Origin: Phyllobacterium endophyticum
GTDB lineage: Bacteria > Pseudomonadota > Alphaproteobacteria > Rhizobiales > Rhizobiaceae
DNA length: 64,000 nucleotides
Direction of reading: 5' to 3'
Assembly (NCBI RefSeq): GCF_003010935.1
Contig: NZ_PGGN01000004.1
Location: 62,001 to 126,000, forward strand
Position numbers and translations under genes: made by a program. The first letter of the stretch is position 1. Every line of letters begins with the position of its first letter. Shown piece by piece: positions 37,428-46,557 of this stretch. The notes below the pieces were generated by a model. The model made no database searches. It was not told the origin of the DNA and saw only the letters and a program-made list of their open reading frames with translations.

Positions 37428-38021
37428 TCACTTCAACATCGGCCAGAGACTTGCGACAAGCAGGCAAGCCATCGTGATGTTGAACCATTTCAATCGCATT
37501 GGATCGGCAAGCCAGCCGCGCATGACCTGGCCGAAGGCGGCCCAACTAGAAACCGATGGGACGTTTACGACAGCAAAGGCAATTCCGACGATCAGAACTG
37601 TCATGTAATAGGCTTCCGGAGACGTATATGTGGCCATCGCGGTGACGGCCATCACCCATGCTTTAGGATTGACCCATTGGAATCCGGCAGCTTGCAGGAA
37701 TGTCATCGGCCGTTCATTGCCGCCAACAGCATTCAGCGAACGGGATACAGCGATCTTGTAGGCGAGATAAACCAGATAGGCACCGCCGGTAAACTTCAGG
37801 ATCGTATAGAGAACCGGAAGTGACTGGACCACCGCACCGAGCCCCAATCCGACGCCGATCAGCAACGTGAAAAAGCCAGAGCCGATTCCGAACATGTGTG
37901 GAATGGTGCGCCTGAAGCCAAAATTAACACCCGAAGCCAGCAGCATCAAATTGTTCGGGCCCGGCGTTATCGAAGTAACGAAGGCGAAAACCAGAAGCGT
38001 CAGAAAGACTTCAAACGTCAT
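37428..38021 (-). CDS. LysE-family amino acid exporter
   Basis: Small exporter of the LysE/RhtB family, about 197 residues from ATG 38021 (an ATG at 38051 is possible; neither has a clear ribosome-binding site). The N-terminal [42 protein letters not shown] includes the TPGPN signature, and [22 protein letters not shown] carries the NPKAW motif. About six helices. It lies between ilvN and the nitrile hydratase alpha gene (38 bp away). Export of branched-chain or related amino acids would fit, but substrate is not shown. Confidence 0.88.
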   Translation of the reverse strand: MTFEVFLTLLVFAFVTSITPGPNNLMLLASGVNFGFRRTIPHMFGIGSGFFTLLIGVGLGLGAVVQSLPVLYTILKFTGGAYLVYLAYKIAVSRSLNAVGGNERPMTFLQAAGFQWVNPKAWVMAVTAMATYTSPEAYYMTVLIVGIAFAVVNVPSVSSWAAFGQVMRGWLADPMRLKWFNITMACLLVASLWPMLK

Positions 38022-38124
38022 CGTGAAAACCAGATTTATGGAGGCATTCATAGGATGCGGCCGGTCTGGCCTCAATGACAGATTTGTCAGGGATACAATC
38101 AAGCATCCCCGACGAACGGGCTGG

Positions 38125-38697
38125 CTACATGCCCCTTGGGCCGCGATTCATGGCGGCGACGCCGGTCCGGCAAATTTCAACGAGACCGAGCGGCTTCATG
38201 ATTGCGATGAATTGATCGATTTTCGAGCCTTTGCCAGTGATCTCAAAGATGAAATGCTCAGTCGTTGCATCTGACACCTTGGCGTGGAACGCATCGGCCA
38301 GACGCAAAGCCTCATTGCGGTGTTCGCCTAGACCGGCAACTTTGACCAAAGCCAGCTCGCGCTGGATCGGACCGCTCTGGCCAAGTTCGTCGGCGCGCAC
38401 GGACAAATCGACCACGCGGTGCACCGGCACTATACGCTCCAGCTGATGGCGTATCTGGTCCAGGATATGCGGCGTGCCACGAGTGACGATGGTGATGCGC
38501 GACAGGTGCTGTTCGTGCTCCGTCTCGGAAACCGTAAGACTTTCAATATTGTAGCCGCGTCCCGAGAAGAGACCGATCACGCGCGCAAGCACGCCCGGCT
38601 CATTGTCGACGAGAACCGATAGGACAGTTGTGACTGGTAGTTCAGTCTCCTTGGCAATGAAATATGCCGAACCGGAGGCTAGATTTTGAGCGTTCAT
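38125..38697 (-). CDS. ilvN: Acetolactate synthase small (regulatory) subunit
   Basis: 190 residues from ATG 38697, preceded by GGAAGGACC. The ACT domain (TTVLSVLVDNEPGVLARVIGLFSGRGYNIESLTV, about 20-55) binds valine for feedback inhibition; the C-terminal domain activates the large subunit. The longer frame to 38766 overlaps ilvB and is not used. It lies 19 bp after ilvB. Named ilvH in many alphaproteobacterial annotations. Confidence 0.96.
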   Translation of the reverse strand: MNAQNLASGSAYFIAKETELPVTTVLSVLVDNEPGVLARVIGLFSGRGYNIESLTVSETEHEQHLSRITIVTRGTPHILDQIRHQLERIVPVHRVVDLSVRADELGQSGPIQRELALVKVAGLGEHRNEALRLADAFHAKVSDATTEHFIFEITGKGSKIDQFIAIMKPLGLVEICRTGVAAMNRGPRGM

Positions 38698-38716
38698 AAT
38701 TGGTCCTTCCGGTTCT

Positions 38717-40522
38717 TTAAACGAGTTGTCTACCCTTGGCGTCGATGGCATTGGCGACTGCGTCATCTGTTGCTTCGTCGGGCAATAGCATCTCGTTGTG
38801 CGCCTTGCCGGAAGGAATCATCGGAAAGCAATTGGCGAGGTTGGCGACGCGGCAATCGAAAAGAACCGGCTTCTTGACGTCGATCATTTCCTGAATAGCG
38901 TCGTCCAGGTCGCCAGGTTTCTCGCAGCGGATACCATGACCGCCGTAAGCTTCCGCAAGCTTGACGAAATCCGGCAAAGCTTCCGTATAGGAATGCGATA
39001 GCCGGTTTCCGTGCAGCAATTGCTGCCACTGGCGCACCATTCCCATATACTGGTTGTTCAGAATGAAGATTTTGATCGGCGCCTCGTATTGAACGGCAGC
39101 ACTCATTTCCTGCATGTTCATCTGAACCGACGCATCTCCGGCGATATCGATGACCAGTGAGTCTGGATGAGCGATCTGAACGCCCAATGCGGCAGGCAGG
39201 CCATAGCCCATTGTCCCAAGGCCGCCCGATGTCATCCAGCGATTGGGCTTCTCGAAATGGTAGAACTGCGCAGCCCACATCTGGTGCTGGCCAACTTCAG
39301 TGGTGATGTAAGTATCACGATCCTTCGTCAGCGCGTATAAACGTTCCAGCGCATATTGCGGCATGATTACGTCCTTGTTGCGCGTATAGGACAGCGATTT
39401 GCGCGAGCGCCATTTGTCGATCTGCGACCACCATGCGCCCATGGCCTTCTCATCCGGCTTTGTCGAGGAGGCGCGAATCAGGCGAATCATGTCCTCGAGC
39501 ACATGGGCGACATCACCTATTACCGGGACATCGACCCGCACAGCCTTATTGATCGAGGACGGATCGATATCGATGTGGATCTTCTTGGAATTGGGAGAAA
39601 AACCGCTGATACGGCCGGTAATCCGGTCGTCGAATCGTGCGCCGATGTTCACCATGACATCGCAATCATGCATCGTCATGTTGGCTTCATAGGTTCCATG
39701 CATGCCCAACATGCCGAGCCAGTTCTTCCCTGACGCCGGATAAGCACCGAGCCCCATCAGTGTCGAAGTAATCGGGAAATTTGTGAGTTCGACGAGTTCG
39801 CGAAGCAACTTGCTTGCTTCGTTACCGGAATTGATAACTCCGCCGCCCGAATAGATCACAGGGCGCTTTGCAGTCAGCATCAGAGCGACAGCCTGCTTGA
39901 TCGCCTCGATATCGCCCTGGATCCTGGGATGGTAACTGGTACGCGGCGAAACTTCCGGCGGCGTGTAGATGCCGGTTGCGAATTGAACATCCTTGGGAAC
40001 GTCGACGAGGACGGGGCCCGGCCGCCCGGTCTTGGCAACATGAAACGCCTCGTGCAGTACACGCGCAAGATCGTTGACGTCCTTTACAAGCCAATTGTGC
40101 TTGGTGCACGGGCGCGTAATTCCGACAGTGTCGCATTCCTGGAAGGCGTCCGACCCGATAAGGCTGGTTGGAACCTGGCCGCTGATACAGACCAGCGGAA
40201 TGGAATCCATCAGCGCATCCTGCAGCGGTGTCACTGCGTTCGTCGCACCGGGCCCTGATGTCACCAGCATGACGCCCACCTTGCCGGTGGAGCGCGCATA
40301 ACCCTCCGCCGCATGGCCCGCACCCTGCTCGTGCCGAACGAGAATGTGGTTGATCCTGTCCTGCTGGAAGAGTTCATCATAAATTGGAAGCACGGCGCCG
40401 CCGGGATAACCGAAAATATCGGTCACGCCCTGATCGATGAGAGCCTGGACCACCATTTCGGCGCCAGTCATTTCCCGTCGTTGCGATGAGTGGCTTTCAC
40501 TTGCCAGTTTTTCTGCGGTCAT
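38717..40522 (-). CDS. ilvB: Acetolactate synthase large (catalytic) subunit
   Basis: ThDP- and FAD-dependent enzyme of 601 residues that joins two pyruvates, or pyruvate and 2-oxobutyrate, at the entry to branched-chain amino acid synthesis. MTGAEMVVQALIDQGVTDIFGYPGGAVLPIYDEL opens the Pyr domain, with the catalytic Glu in LVRHEQGAGHAAEGYARSTGKVGV. The C-terminal ThDP domain has IDIAGDASVQMNMQEMSAAVQY (GDGS-type motif as GDAS). Followed by ilvN. Upstream lies a leader peptide and terminator typical of attenuation (40593-40701). Also called ilvI in related genomes. Confidence 0.97.
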   Translation of the reverse strand: MTAEKLASESHSSQRREMTGAEMVVQALIDQGVTDIFGYPGGAVLPIYDELFQQDRINHILVRHEQGAGHAAEGYARSTGKVGVMLVTSGPGATNAVTPLQDALMDSIPLVCISGQVPTSLIGSDAFQECDTVGITRPCTKHNWLVKDVNDLARVLHEAFHVAKTGRPGPVLVDVPKDVQFATGIYTPPEVSPRTSYHPRIQGDIEAIKQAVALMLTAKRPVIYSGGGVINSGNEASKLLRELVELTNFPITSTLMGLGAYPASGKNWLGMLGMHGTYEANMTMHDCDVMVNIGARFDDRITGRISGFSPNSKKIHIDIDPSSINKAVRVDVPVIGDVAHVLEDMIRLIRASSTKPDEKAMGAWWSQIDKWRSRKSLSYTRNKDVIMPQYALERLYALTKDRDTYITTEVGQHQMWAAQFYHFEKPNRWMTSGGLGTMGYGLPAALGVQIAHPDSLVIDIAGDASVQMNMQEMSAAVQYEAPIKIFILNNQYMGMVRQWQQLLHGNRLSHSYTEALPDFVKLAEAYGGHGIRCEKPGDLDDAIQEMIDVKKPVLFDCRVANLANCFPMIPSGKAHNEMLLPDEATDDAVANAIDAKGRQLV

Positions 40523-40592
40523 CGGTCTCTTCCCGTATATTCTGCGGCACTCGGCCCGTCAGAAGGTGTTTTGCTCTAACTGAAATGCTGGA

Positions 40593-40618
40593 AATAAAAA
40601 AGGCCCCCGAGGGAGCCT
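40593..40618 (-). terminator. ilvB attenuator terminator
   Basis: On the minus strand AGGCTCCC-TC-GGGGGCCT forms an 8-bp hairpin (40618-40601; one G-U pair), followed by TTTTTATTT. It lies between the leader peptide and the ilvB start, 70-100 bp before the ATG, the classic position of an attenuator. Confidence 0.75.
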
Positions 40619-40623
40619 GTGTT

Positions 40624-40674
40624 TCGCGCATGGGAGCTTTCGCCGGGTGCTTACTACACCCTGCCCATGCGCGA
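40624..40674 (-). promoter_or_regulatory. Long hairpin in the ilvB leader
   Basis: TCGCGCATGGG (minus strand, 40674-40664) pairs perfectly with CCCATGCGCGA (40634-40624), an 11-bp stem. Its 5' arm overlaps the end of the leader peptide. It is expected to take part in ribosome-dependent switching with the terminator at 40601-40618. A shorter GGGTG/CACCC stem lies in its loop. Confidence 0.65.
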
Positions 40675-40701
40675 TCCCACGACGATAAGAACTGTTTTCA
40701 T
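40654..40701 (-). CDS. Branched-chain amino acid leader peptide of ilvB
   Basis: A 15-residue frame, MKTVLIVVGSRMGRV, starts at ATG 40701. Residues 4-8 are Val-Leu-Ile-Val-Val, exactly the amino acids made by the pathway, as expected for ribosome-mediated attenuation. It is followed by a strong hairpin and a terminator before ilvB. A good promoter candidate (TTGACG, 17-bp spacer, TATCGT, 40738-40710) would start RNA within a few bases of the ATG, so the leader is probably translated from a leaderless message, as known for trpL in Sinorhizobium. Confidence 0.75.
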   Translation of the reverse strand: MKTVLIVVGSRMGRV

Positions 40702-40709
40702 GGTCGCGG

Positions 40710-40738
40710 ACGATAGTTAAGCAAATTGGATCCGTCAA
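40710..40738 (-). promoter_or_regulatory. Putative ilvBN promoter
   Basis: On the minus strand TTGACG (40738-40733) and TATCGT (40715-40710) are 17 bp apart. The predicted RNA start would be about 40701-40704, at the leader ATG. Sequence match only. Confidence 0.5.
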
Positions 40739-40880
40739 CGGCAAAAATGTAGACCGGTCGGAGACGGCACTTAACCGCACCAGTCGCAACAATTGTCGGT
40801 ATCGCGCTAAGATAATTTCAACGCCTCGCAACTACGGTAACGGACAGTCCGCCGGCAGACCTGCTGTCAGTTTCAAGGGA

Positions 40881-42779
40881 ATGGTCGAACCAACGATGAG
40901 CGCTGAAGCCTTGCCTGTTGAACAGCCCCGGCCCTTTGCGCGCAATCGGACCGATGGACATGTCATCGAATGCAACGGCGAAAAAGCTGTTATTTATGCC
41001 ACGACCGGACCGTCTGTTACAGCATCGGAAGACTACTGGACGGTAGGCCAACTGATCTCCATTCGCGTCGGGACTACCCGCGTCGTCGGACTTGTCTATG
41101 AAGTCGAGGTTGCGGACGCGCAGTGGGTCGCCGAAGCTGATCAGAGCATTCATGTCCATGTCGAGCTGATAGGGCAGGTCAACGAGCATGACGATGGCTC
41201 GTTGACGTTCTCGTCCGGCATCGCCAACTATCCACACATGGGCGCCGTAGCGCACCGGATCCGATCTACGGATCTCGCAACCATCTATACGTCCAGCCTG
41301 AAAAACACTGTTTCCGTAGGGCACCTGTCACAAAACGCATCAATTCCGGCCCTGATTTCAATCGACAGTCTGGTTTCGCGACACTTCGCGGTTCTTGGCA
41401 GCACCGGCGTCGGTAAATCAAGCGCTGTCTCTCTGCTGTTGCGCAAGATCATTGCTCAGCGGCCCGATTTGCGCGTGCTGATTCTCGATCCGCACAACGA
41501 ATTCGCAAGTGCTTTTCCAGAGCACTCGATTTCAATAGATTACAACACTTTGGAGCTGCCCTATTGGCTGTTCAGGCTGGAAGAGTTTGCTGAGGCCGTC
41601 TTCCGCGGGAGGCCCACTGTGCCGGCCGAAGTTGATGCCCTGCGTGATCTTATTCCACTCGCGAGGGAGCGGTTTGCCAGTTCCGAGGCGACGCACGCGG
41701 CGTCCCTTCTCAAAAAAGACCGCGACTATTCCTCGATGACTGCCGATACGCCGACACCCTATCGTATCGCGGATCTCATCAAGCTGATCGACGAGCGCAT
41801 CGGTCAATTGGAAGGCAAGACGGACCGGCCGATCATGAAGGCATTGCGCCAGCGCTTGCAAGCACTGGTCGCCGACCCGCGTTACCGCTTCATGTTCTCC
41901 GCTCCGACGACCATGGACACGATGCGCGAAACTATTGGTCATATTTTCCGCATACCCAAGAACGACAGGCCGATCTGCGTGTTTCAATTGGCGGGATTGC
42001 CGTCAGAGGTCGTCAATTCCGTTGCTTCGGTCCTCTGCCGCATGGCCTTCGACCTTGCCGTGTCCAGCGATGGGCGGGTGCAGACGCTCGTTGTCTGCGA
42101 GGAAGCGCATCGTTATATACCGGCGGACGCAAATGGAGGTTTCTGGCCAACGCGTCAGGCAATCGCCCGTATTGCCAAGGAAGGCCGCAAATACGGCGTC
42201 TACCTCGCCGTTATCACGCAGCGTCCAGGCGAGCTTGATGCAACAATTCTTTCCCAATGCAGTACCGTTTTCGCCATGCGCCTCGGAAATGAGCGGGATC
42301 AGGAGATCATTCGCGGCGCAATCACCGGCGCGTCACAAAGCACGATCGGATTTCTGTCATCCATCGCCAATCGGGAAGCGATTGCTTTCGGAGAGGCCGT
42401 TCCGACACCGATGCGCATGATGTTCGAGACAATTACGCCAGACCAGCTGCCGGCCGCCCATATGACCAAAAGCCAGCAATCGATGCGCCTTGGCGATTCT
42501 CACCTGTCGCTCGACACGATCTTGATGCGGATGCGCCAGCTTAACGCTGCGGAAAGCACAAGCAGCCAGGATGACGCGATGGACATCCCCGAGAGCATGG
42601 GCCGGCCCATCGCGAGTCAGAGGCACTCGGTTCCGCTGGCTCAGGAGCACATAAGAACGCAGTGGCGCAATATCGATGCGGCAATCCGCAAGGACGAGCC
42701 ACCAAAACCGCAGCAGGAAAATACCGAACGGTTCCGAACCAGCGACCTCATCCGTACATTCCGCAACGACAAGACCTAG
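40881..42779 (+). CDS. HerA-like ATPase/helicase (DUF87 family)
   Basis: 632-residue P-loop ATPase. The N-terminal part (about 15-150) is a HAS-barrel-like beta domain (TVGQLISIRVGTTRVVGLVYEV). Walker A is FAVLGSTGVGKSSAVSLLLRKI (about 172-190), LILDPHNEFASAF follows as in HerA, and Walker B is LVVCEEAHRYIP with ITQRPGELDATILSQCSTVFAMRL downstream, the FtsK/HerA arginine-finger region. HerA enzymes pump DNA, often with nuclease NurA; no NurA is present here. It starts ATG 40881 next to AAGGGA (ATG 40896 is an alternative) and ends 2 bp from convergent miaA. Confidence 0.88.
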   Translation: MVEPTMSAEALPVEQPRPFARNRTDGHVIECNGEKAVIYATTGPSVTASEDYWTVGQLISIRVGTTRVVGLVYEVEVADAQWVAEADQSIHVHVELIGQVNEHDDGSLTFSSGIANYPHMGAVAHRIRSTDLATIYTSSLKNTVSVGHLSQNASIPALISIDSLVSRHFAVLGSTGVGKSSAVSLLLRKIIAQRPDLRVLILDPHNEFASAFPEHSISIDYNTLELPYWLFRLEEFAEAVFRGRPTVPAEVDALRDLIPLARERFASSEATHAASLLKKDRDYSSMTADTPTPYRIADLIKLIDERIGQLEGKTDRPIMKALRQRLQALVADPRYRFMFSAPTTMDTMRETIGHIFRIPKNDRPICVFQLAGLPSEVVNSVASVLCRMAFDLAVSSDGRVQTLVVCEEAHRYIPADANGGFWPTRQAIARIAKEGRKYGVYLAVITQRPGELDATILSQCSTVFAMRLGNERDQEIIRGAITGASQSTIGFLSSIANREAIAFGEAVPTPMRMMFETITPDQLPAAHMTKSQQSMRLGDSHLSLDTILMRMRQLNAAESTSSQDDAMDIPESMGRPIASQRHSVPLAQEHIRTQWRNIDAAIRKDEPPKPQQENTERFRTSDLIRTFRNDKT

Positions 42780-42781
42780 GT

Positions 42782-43702
42782 CTATCCCGATGGCGGAAAG
42801 GGTAACCTTTCCCAATCGTCGCCAAGCTGGTTGCGGAACCATGTCATCTGCCGTTTCGCATATTGACGTGTCGCGATCGTTGCAAGCTCAGCCGCCTCCT
42901 CGACGCTGAGCCTTTTGGCAAGAACTTCGCATATTTCGCGCACGCCGATCGCCCGCATGGCAGGGAGTTCATTCGGAAGACCGAGCGTTAACAATGACTT
43001 GACCTCATCGATTGCACCTGTTTTCATCATGGCTGCAAATCGCGATGCGATGCGGGAACCAAGCCATTTCCGATCCGGTTCGATGACGATCTTGCGGGCA
43101 AGTGCGGGGTCTATCAGCGGAATTCCGGCCTCCTTTTGCCATTCGACTATGGACCGGCCAGACGCATCGAAAACCTCGAGTGCGCGAACGACGCGCTGGC
43201 TGTCCGTCGTCCGCAGGGTGGACGCCGCCAGTGGGTCTTTCCGGGCGAGTATGGCGTGCAGGTTCTCGGAGCCCAACGCCGAATCCTGCTGACGCCAATG
43301 CGCCCGGACGTCCGGCGGAATAGCGGGCATCGCAGAAAGTCCTCCGAGAAGGGCACGGAAGTAGAGCCCGGTCCCACCGACAAAAATCATTGTCTTTTCA
43401 GCAAGTTCGGCTCTTTTCAAGAGCCCTTCGACATCAATCAGCCAGCGCCCCGTCGAGTAGGCTATGCCCGGCGAGACATGGCCGTAGAGATAATGGGGAG
43501 CAGACTTGAGATCGTCGGGACCGGGACGTGCGGTCAACACGTTCAGCACGTCATACACCTGCATGGAATCGGCATTGACGATCACGCCCCCGGTCTCGCC
43601 GGCCAAGCGAAGCGCAAGCGCCGACTTGCCGCTTGCCGTCGGTCCGGCTATCAGGATTACTTGTCTTGTCGCCACACCAATACCCAACTGGAAATCACCC
43701 AT
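42782..43702 (-). CDS. miaA: tRNA dimethylallyltransferase
   Basis: MiaA adds an isopentenyl-type group to A37 of tRNAs that read U-starting codons. About 306 residues from ATG 43702. Walker A-like [15 protein letters not shown] near 20-34, NADSMQVY and the [16 protein letters not shown]-terminal region are family hallmarks; [14 protein letters not shown] near the end is the swinging-loop motif. The start is uncertain: ATG 43723 (after GGGATTGGCG) and GTG 43675 are alternatives. With ATG 43702 the gene overlaps the start of divergent serB. Confidence 0.95.
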   Translation of the reverse strand: MGDFQLGIGVATRQVILIAGPTASGKSALALRLAGETGGVIVNADSMQVYDVLNVLTARPGPDDLKSAPHYLYGHVSPGIAYSTGRWLIDVEGLLKRAELAEKTMIFVGGTGLYFRALLGGLSAMPAIPPDVRAHWRQQDSALGSENLHAILARKDPLAASTLRTTDSQRVVRALEVFDASGRSIVEWQKEAGIPLIDPALARKIVIEPDRKWLGSRIASRFAAMMKTGAIDEVKSLLTLGLPNELPAMRAIGVREICEVLAKRLSVEEAAELATIATRQYAKRQMTWFRNQLGDDWERLPFPPSG

Positions 43703-44588
43703 GCCCTTGATGGCCACGCTCATCGCCAATCCCGCCACATCGGAGCTTGTGCCATCGCTGGGGATTAAAGCCTCGGCGGCGGTCAATGCAACAGGTCTTT
43801 ATTGGCTGGCGGACGGGATCGCCTGTGATCTGGCTCTGAGAGATGGCACTGAAGCCACGCAAGTACATGGTCAACTGGCCCATGCGATGGATGGCGCACC
43901 AATCGATATTGTCCTGCAAGATCAACACACTAGGCGAAAGAGAATCCTGATTGCGGACATGGATTCGACCATGATCCAGCAGGAATGCATCGATGAACTT
44001 GCCGAAGAAGCCGGTCTGCGCGACAAAGTCGCGGCGATCACCGCACGGGCCATGAATGGCGAAATCGCCTTCGAACCTGCCTTGCGCGAACGCGTGGCGC
44101 TGTTGAAGGGCTTGCCCTATGCGGTGATCGACAAAGTCATTGCCAGTCGCATCACCCTGATGCCCGGCGGTCCCGAACTCGTGCGAACGATGAAGAAACA
44201 CGGCGCCTATACCTCGCTTGTCTCGGGTGGTTTTACGGTGTTCACCCAGCGTATCGCCGATATGGTCGGCTTCAATGAGAACAGCGCCAACACATTGATA
44301 GATAACGGCAAAGTCTTGACCGGCGAGGTCAAGGAACCCATCCTCGGCCGCGAAGCCAAGGTTGCGGCACTCGTCTCCATCTGCCAGCGTTTCGGCCTCT
44401 CACCCCAGGAAGCCATAGCGGTTGGCGATGGCGCCAATGATCTTGGCATGCTGCAATTGGCGGGAACAGGTGTAGCGCTTCACGCCAAACCGATAGTTGC
44501 AGAACAGGCAAAGGTGCGCATCGACCATGGCGACCTGACCGCTCTCCTCTACATCCAGGGCTACCGAAAAACCGACTTCGTCACCTGA
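43701..44588 (+). CDS. serB: Phosphoserine phosphatase
   Basis: SerB, 295 residues from ATG 43701; last step of serine synthesis. HAD catalytic motif [24 protein letters not shown] (DxDxT, about 89-95), [17 protein letters not shown] (motif II Ser), and [24 protein letters not shown] (motif III Asp pair). The N-terminal 80 residues are the ACT-like regulatory part. Its start overlaps the miaA start region (ATG 43710 is an alternative), so the two genes share promoter DNA inside each other's 5' coding sequence. Confidence 0.95.
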   Translation: MPLMATLIANPATSELVPSLGIKASAAVNATGLYWLADGIACDLALRDGTEATQVHGQLAHAMDGAPIDIVLQDQHTRRKRILIADMDSTMIQQECIDELAEEAGLRDKVAAITARAMNGEIAFEPALRERVALLKGLPYAVIDKVIASRITLMPGGPELVRTMKKHGAYTSLVSGGFTVFTQRIADMVGFNENSANTLIDNGKVLTGEVKEPILGREAKVAALVSICQRFGLSPQEAIAVGDGANDLGMLQLAGTGVALHAKPIVAEQAKVRIDHGDLTALLYIQGYRKTDFVT

Positions 44589-44829
44589 ACTCGCGCTCCT
44601 GCAACTATTTTTCTCGTCCTGGTTGATATTCTCAGGTCAAATTCGATCGTTTTGCCGCGGAACCGAACAATTTCGGTGTGAAACTGGCGGCAAGTCGTTC
44701 TGAACGTCTCTGAAACAGGAAATTCCTGCACGAAACCGGGCGGGCAATCCTCGGTCGCGCAAAGAGGTTTTTTTGGGTATGGCCATACCGCAATCGAACT
44801 TGCGATTTTCCGAATCGAGGCGTTCCCGC

Positions 44830-46386
44830 TCAATCCATCTGGAGCGTGACGAAGCGCAGTTCGCCGGTCTTTGACGCAAGCATAAGCAGCGCGTTTTTCC
44901 GGCCTTCATCCCGGAGCTTTTCGATCCTTGCCGCGACATCCTCGGGTGTGGACACGGTCTCCTGAGCGATGTCGACGATGACGTCACCCGGAGCGATGCG
45001 CTTGTTGGCGGCGATCGAGCCATTCTGCACTTCGGTCACGAGCACGCCCTCCACCTCCTTGGCGATACCGAAGGTCTTGCGAGTGGCCTCGTCGAGTTTT
45101 CCGAGACTCATGCCGAGCACATCGACGTTCTGGGCGGCGCCGTCCTCACCGGTCGCCGGATCATCTTTCTTGGCCGTCTGATCCTCGTCTTCAAGCCGTC
45201 CGAGCGTGACCTTGACGGTCTGTTCCTTGCCCTTGCGAACCACGACGACTTCGACTTCCTTGCCGATGGGGCTTTCCGCCACCACACGCGGAAGATCCTT
45301 GACATTGCTGACCTCCCTGCCGTCGAAACGCGTGATGACATCACCCGGCAGGATCGATCCATTGGCGACCGGACCGCCTTCGATGATCCCCGCAACCAGC
45401 GCGCCCTTGCTGGAGGTCATGCCGAGACTTTCGGCTATATCGTCGGTCACGGGCTGGATACGCACGCCGAGCCAGCCGCGACGCGCCTCGCCGAACTGGC
45501 GTATCTGCGAGATGACACCCGATGCCAGTTCGGCCGGAATGGCGAAGCCGATGCCGATCGAGCCCCCGGTCGGCGATATGATGGCGGTATTGATACCGAT
45601 GACCTGCCCGTACATGTCGAACAGCGGCCCGCCGGAATTGCCGCGGTTGATTGCGGCATCGGTCTGGATGAAATTGTCGTAGGGGCCGGAATTGATATCG
45701 CGGTTGCGCGCCGAAACGATGCCGACGGTCACAGTGCCGCCAAGCCCGAAAGGATTGCCGATCGCCATGACCCAATCGCCGATGCGCGTCTTGGATGAAT
45801 CGCCGAATTTGACCGCAATGAGCTTGTGCTTCGCGGGATCGACCTTGAGCACCGCGAGATCGGTCTTGGTATCCTTGCCGATAAGCGTCGCCTTCAGCTT
45901 GGACCCGTCATTGAAATTGACCTCGATCTCGTCGGCATCGGCAATGACGTGATTGTTGGTGACGACGATGCCCTGCTCGGCATCGACCACGAAACCCGAA
46001 CCAAGGGACTGGACCTTGCGCGAGGGATTGCTTTCGCCGGGCCTCTGCTTGCCGAAATATTCGTCGAAGAACTCCTGGAAAGGCGAGCCATCCGGCACTT
46101 TCGGCATCGGCACAGGGCCGGATTCACCATCCTGTCCCTTGACCGTCTGCGACGTCGAAATATTCACCACCGCATCGAGCAAGCCTTCCGCAAGATCGGC
46201 AACGGAGGCCGGTCCCTGGGCGCGCGGCTGCTGGCTGTTGGGGACCGCAGGCGCCTGCACCTGCGCCTGCTCCTGAGCCGGGGCGACGCCGACGAATGCC
46301 GGAATGAGGCTGGTTACAGTCAACGCAACCAGCGCGGTAGCCGCGGTTGCGGAACGGAGAGCGATGCGACCAGTCTTGAAAAACAT
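44830..46386 (-). CDS. degP: Periplasmic Do-type serine protease (DegP/HtrA)
   Basis: Do protease, 518 residues. The signal peptide is about 1-38 (cleavage near PAQE). The catalytic triad is H146 (VVTNNHVIAD), D176 (KTDLAVLKV) and S251 (RGNSGGPLFD). Two PDZ domains follow (about 285-380 and 410-515); SIAANKRIAPGDVIVDI lies in the second. It degrades or refolds envelope proteins. In related genomes it directly follows hflK-hflC-DUF2065; here a DUF4062 gene and a repeat lie between. Confidence 0.96.
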   Translation of the reverse strand: MFFKTGRIALRSATAATALVALTVTSLIPAFVGVAPAQEQAQVQAPAVPNSQQPRAQGPASVADLAEGLLDAVVNISTSQTVKGQDGESGPVPMPKVPDGSPFQEFFDEYFGKQRPGESNPSRKVQSLGSGFVVDAEQGIVVTNNHVIADADEIEVNFNDGSKLKATLIGKDTKTDLAVLKVDPAKHKLIAVKFGDSSKTRIGDWVMAIGNPFGLGGTVTVGIVSARNRDINSGPYDNFIQTDAAINRGNSGGPLFDMYGQVIGINTAIISPTGGSIGIGFAIPAELASGVISQIRQFGEARRGWLGVRIQPVTDDIAESLGMTSSKGALVAGIIEGGPVANGSILPGDVITRFDGREVSNVKDLPRVVAESPIGKEVEVVVVRKGKEQTVKVTLGRLEDEDQTAKKDDPATGEDGAAQNVDVLGMSLGKLDEATRKTFGIAKEVEGVLVTEVQNGSIAANKRIAPGDVIVDIAQETVSTPEDVAARIEKLRDEGRKNALLMLASKTGELRFVTLQMD

Positions 46387-46557
46387 GCGTTCGGGCCCTT
46401 ATCGGAAAACAGAATGATACAACAGAACGGCGAGTGACGACATAAATATGACCGAGCGGCTATTGCAGCATTTATTTCAGATCAGTCAATTCAAGAGTTG
46501 ATGAAGTGGCTGCAGATCCGAGGTCGCTTAAGAGGCTCACTGTTTATGTACGCGATA

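Noticed and set aside
40881-42779. HerA-like ATPase as part of a HerA-based defence system
   Set aside because: No NurA, Sir2 or other effector lies beside it; neighbours are ilvB and miaA, so a core gene is more likely.
44561-44833. 90-residue minus-strand frame between serB and degP
   Set aside because: It overlaps the serB end, lacks a ribosome-binding site and resembles no family.
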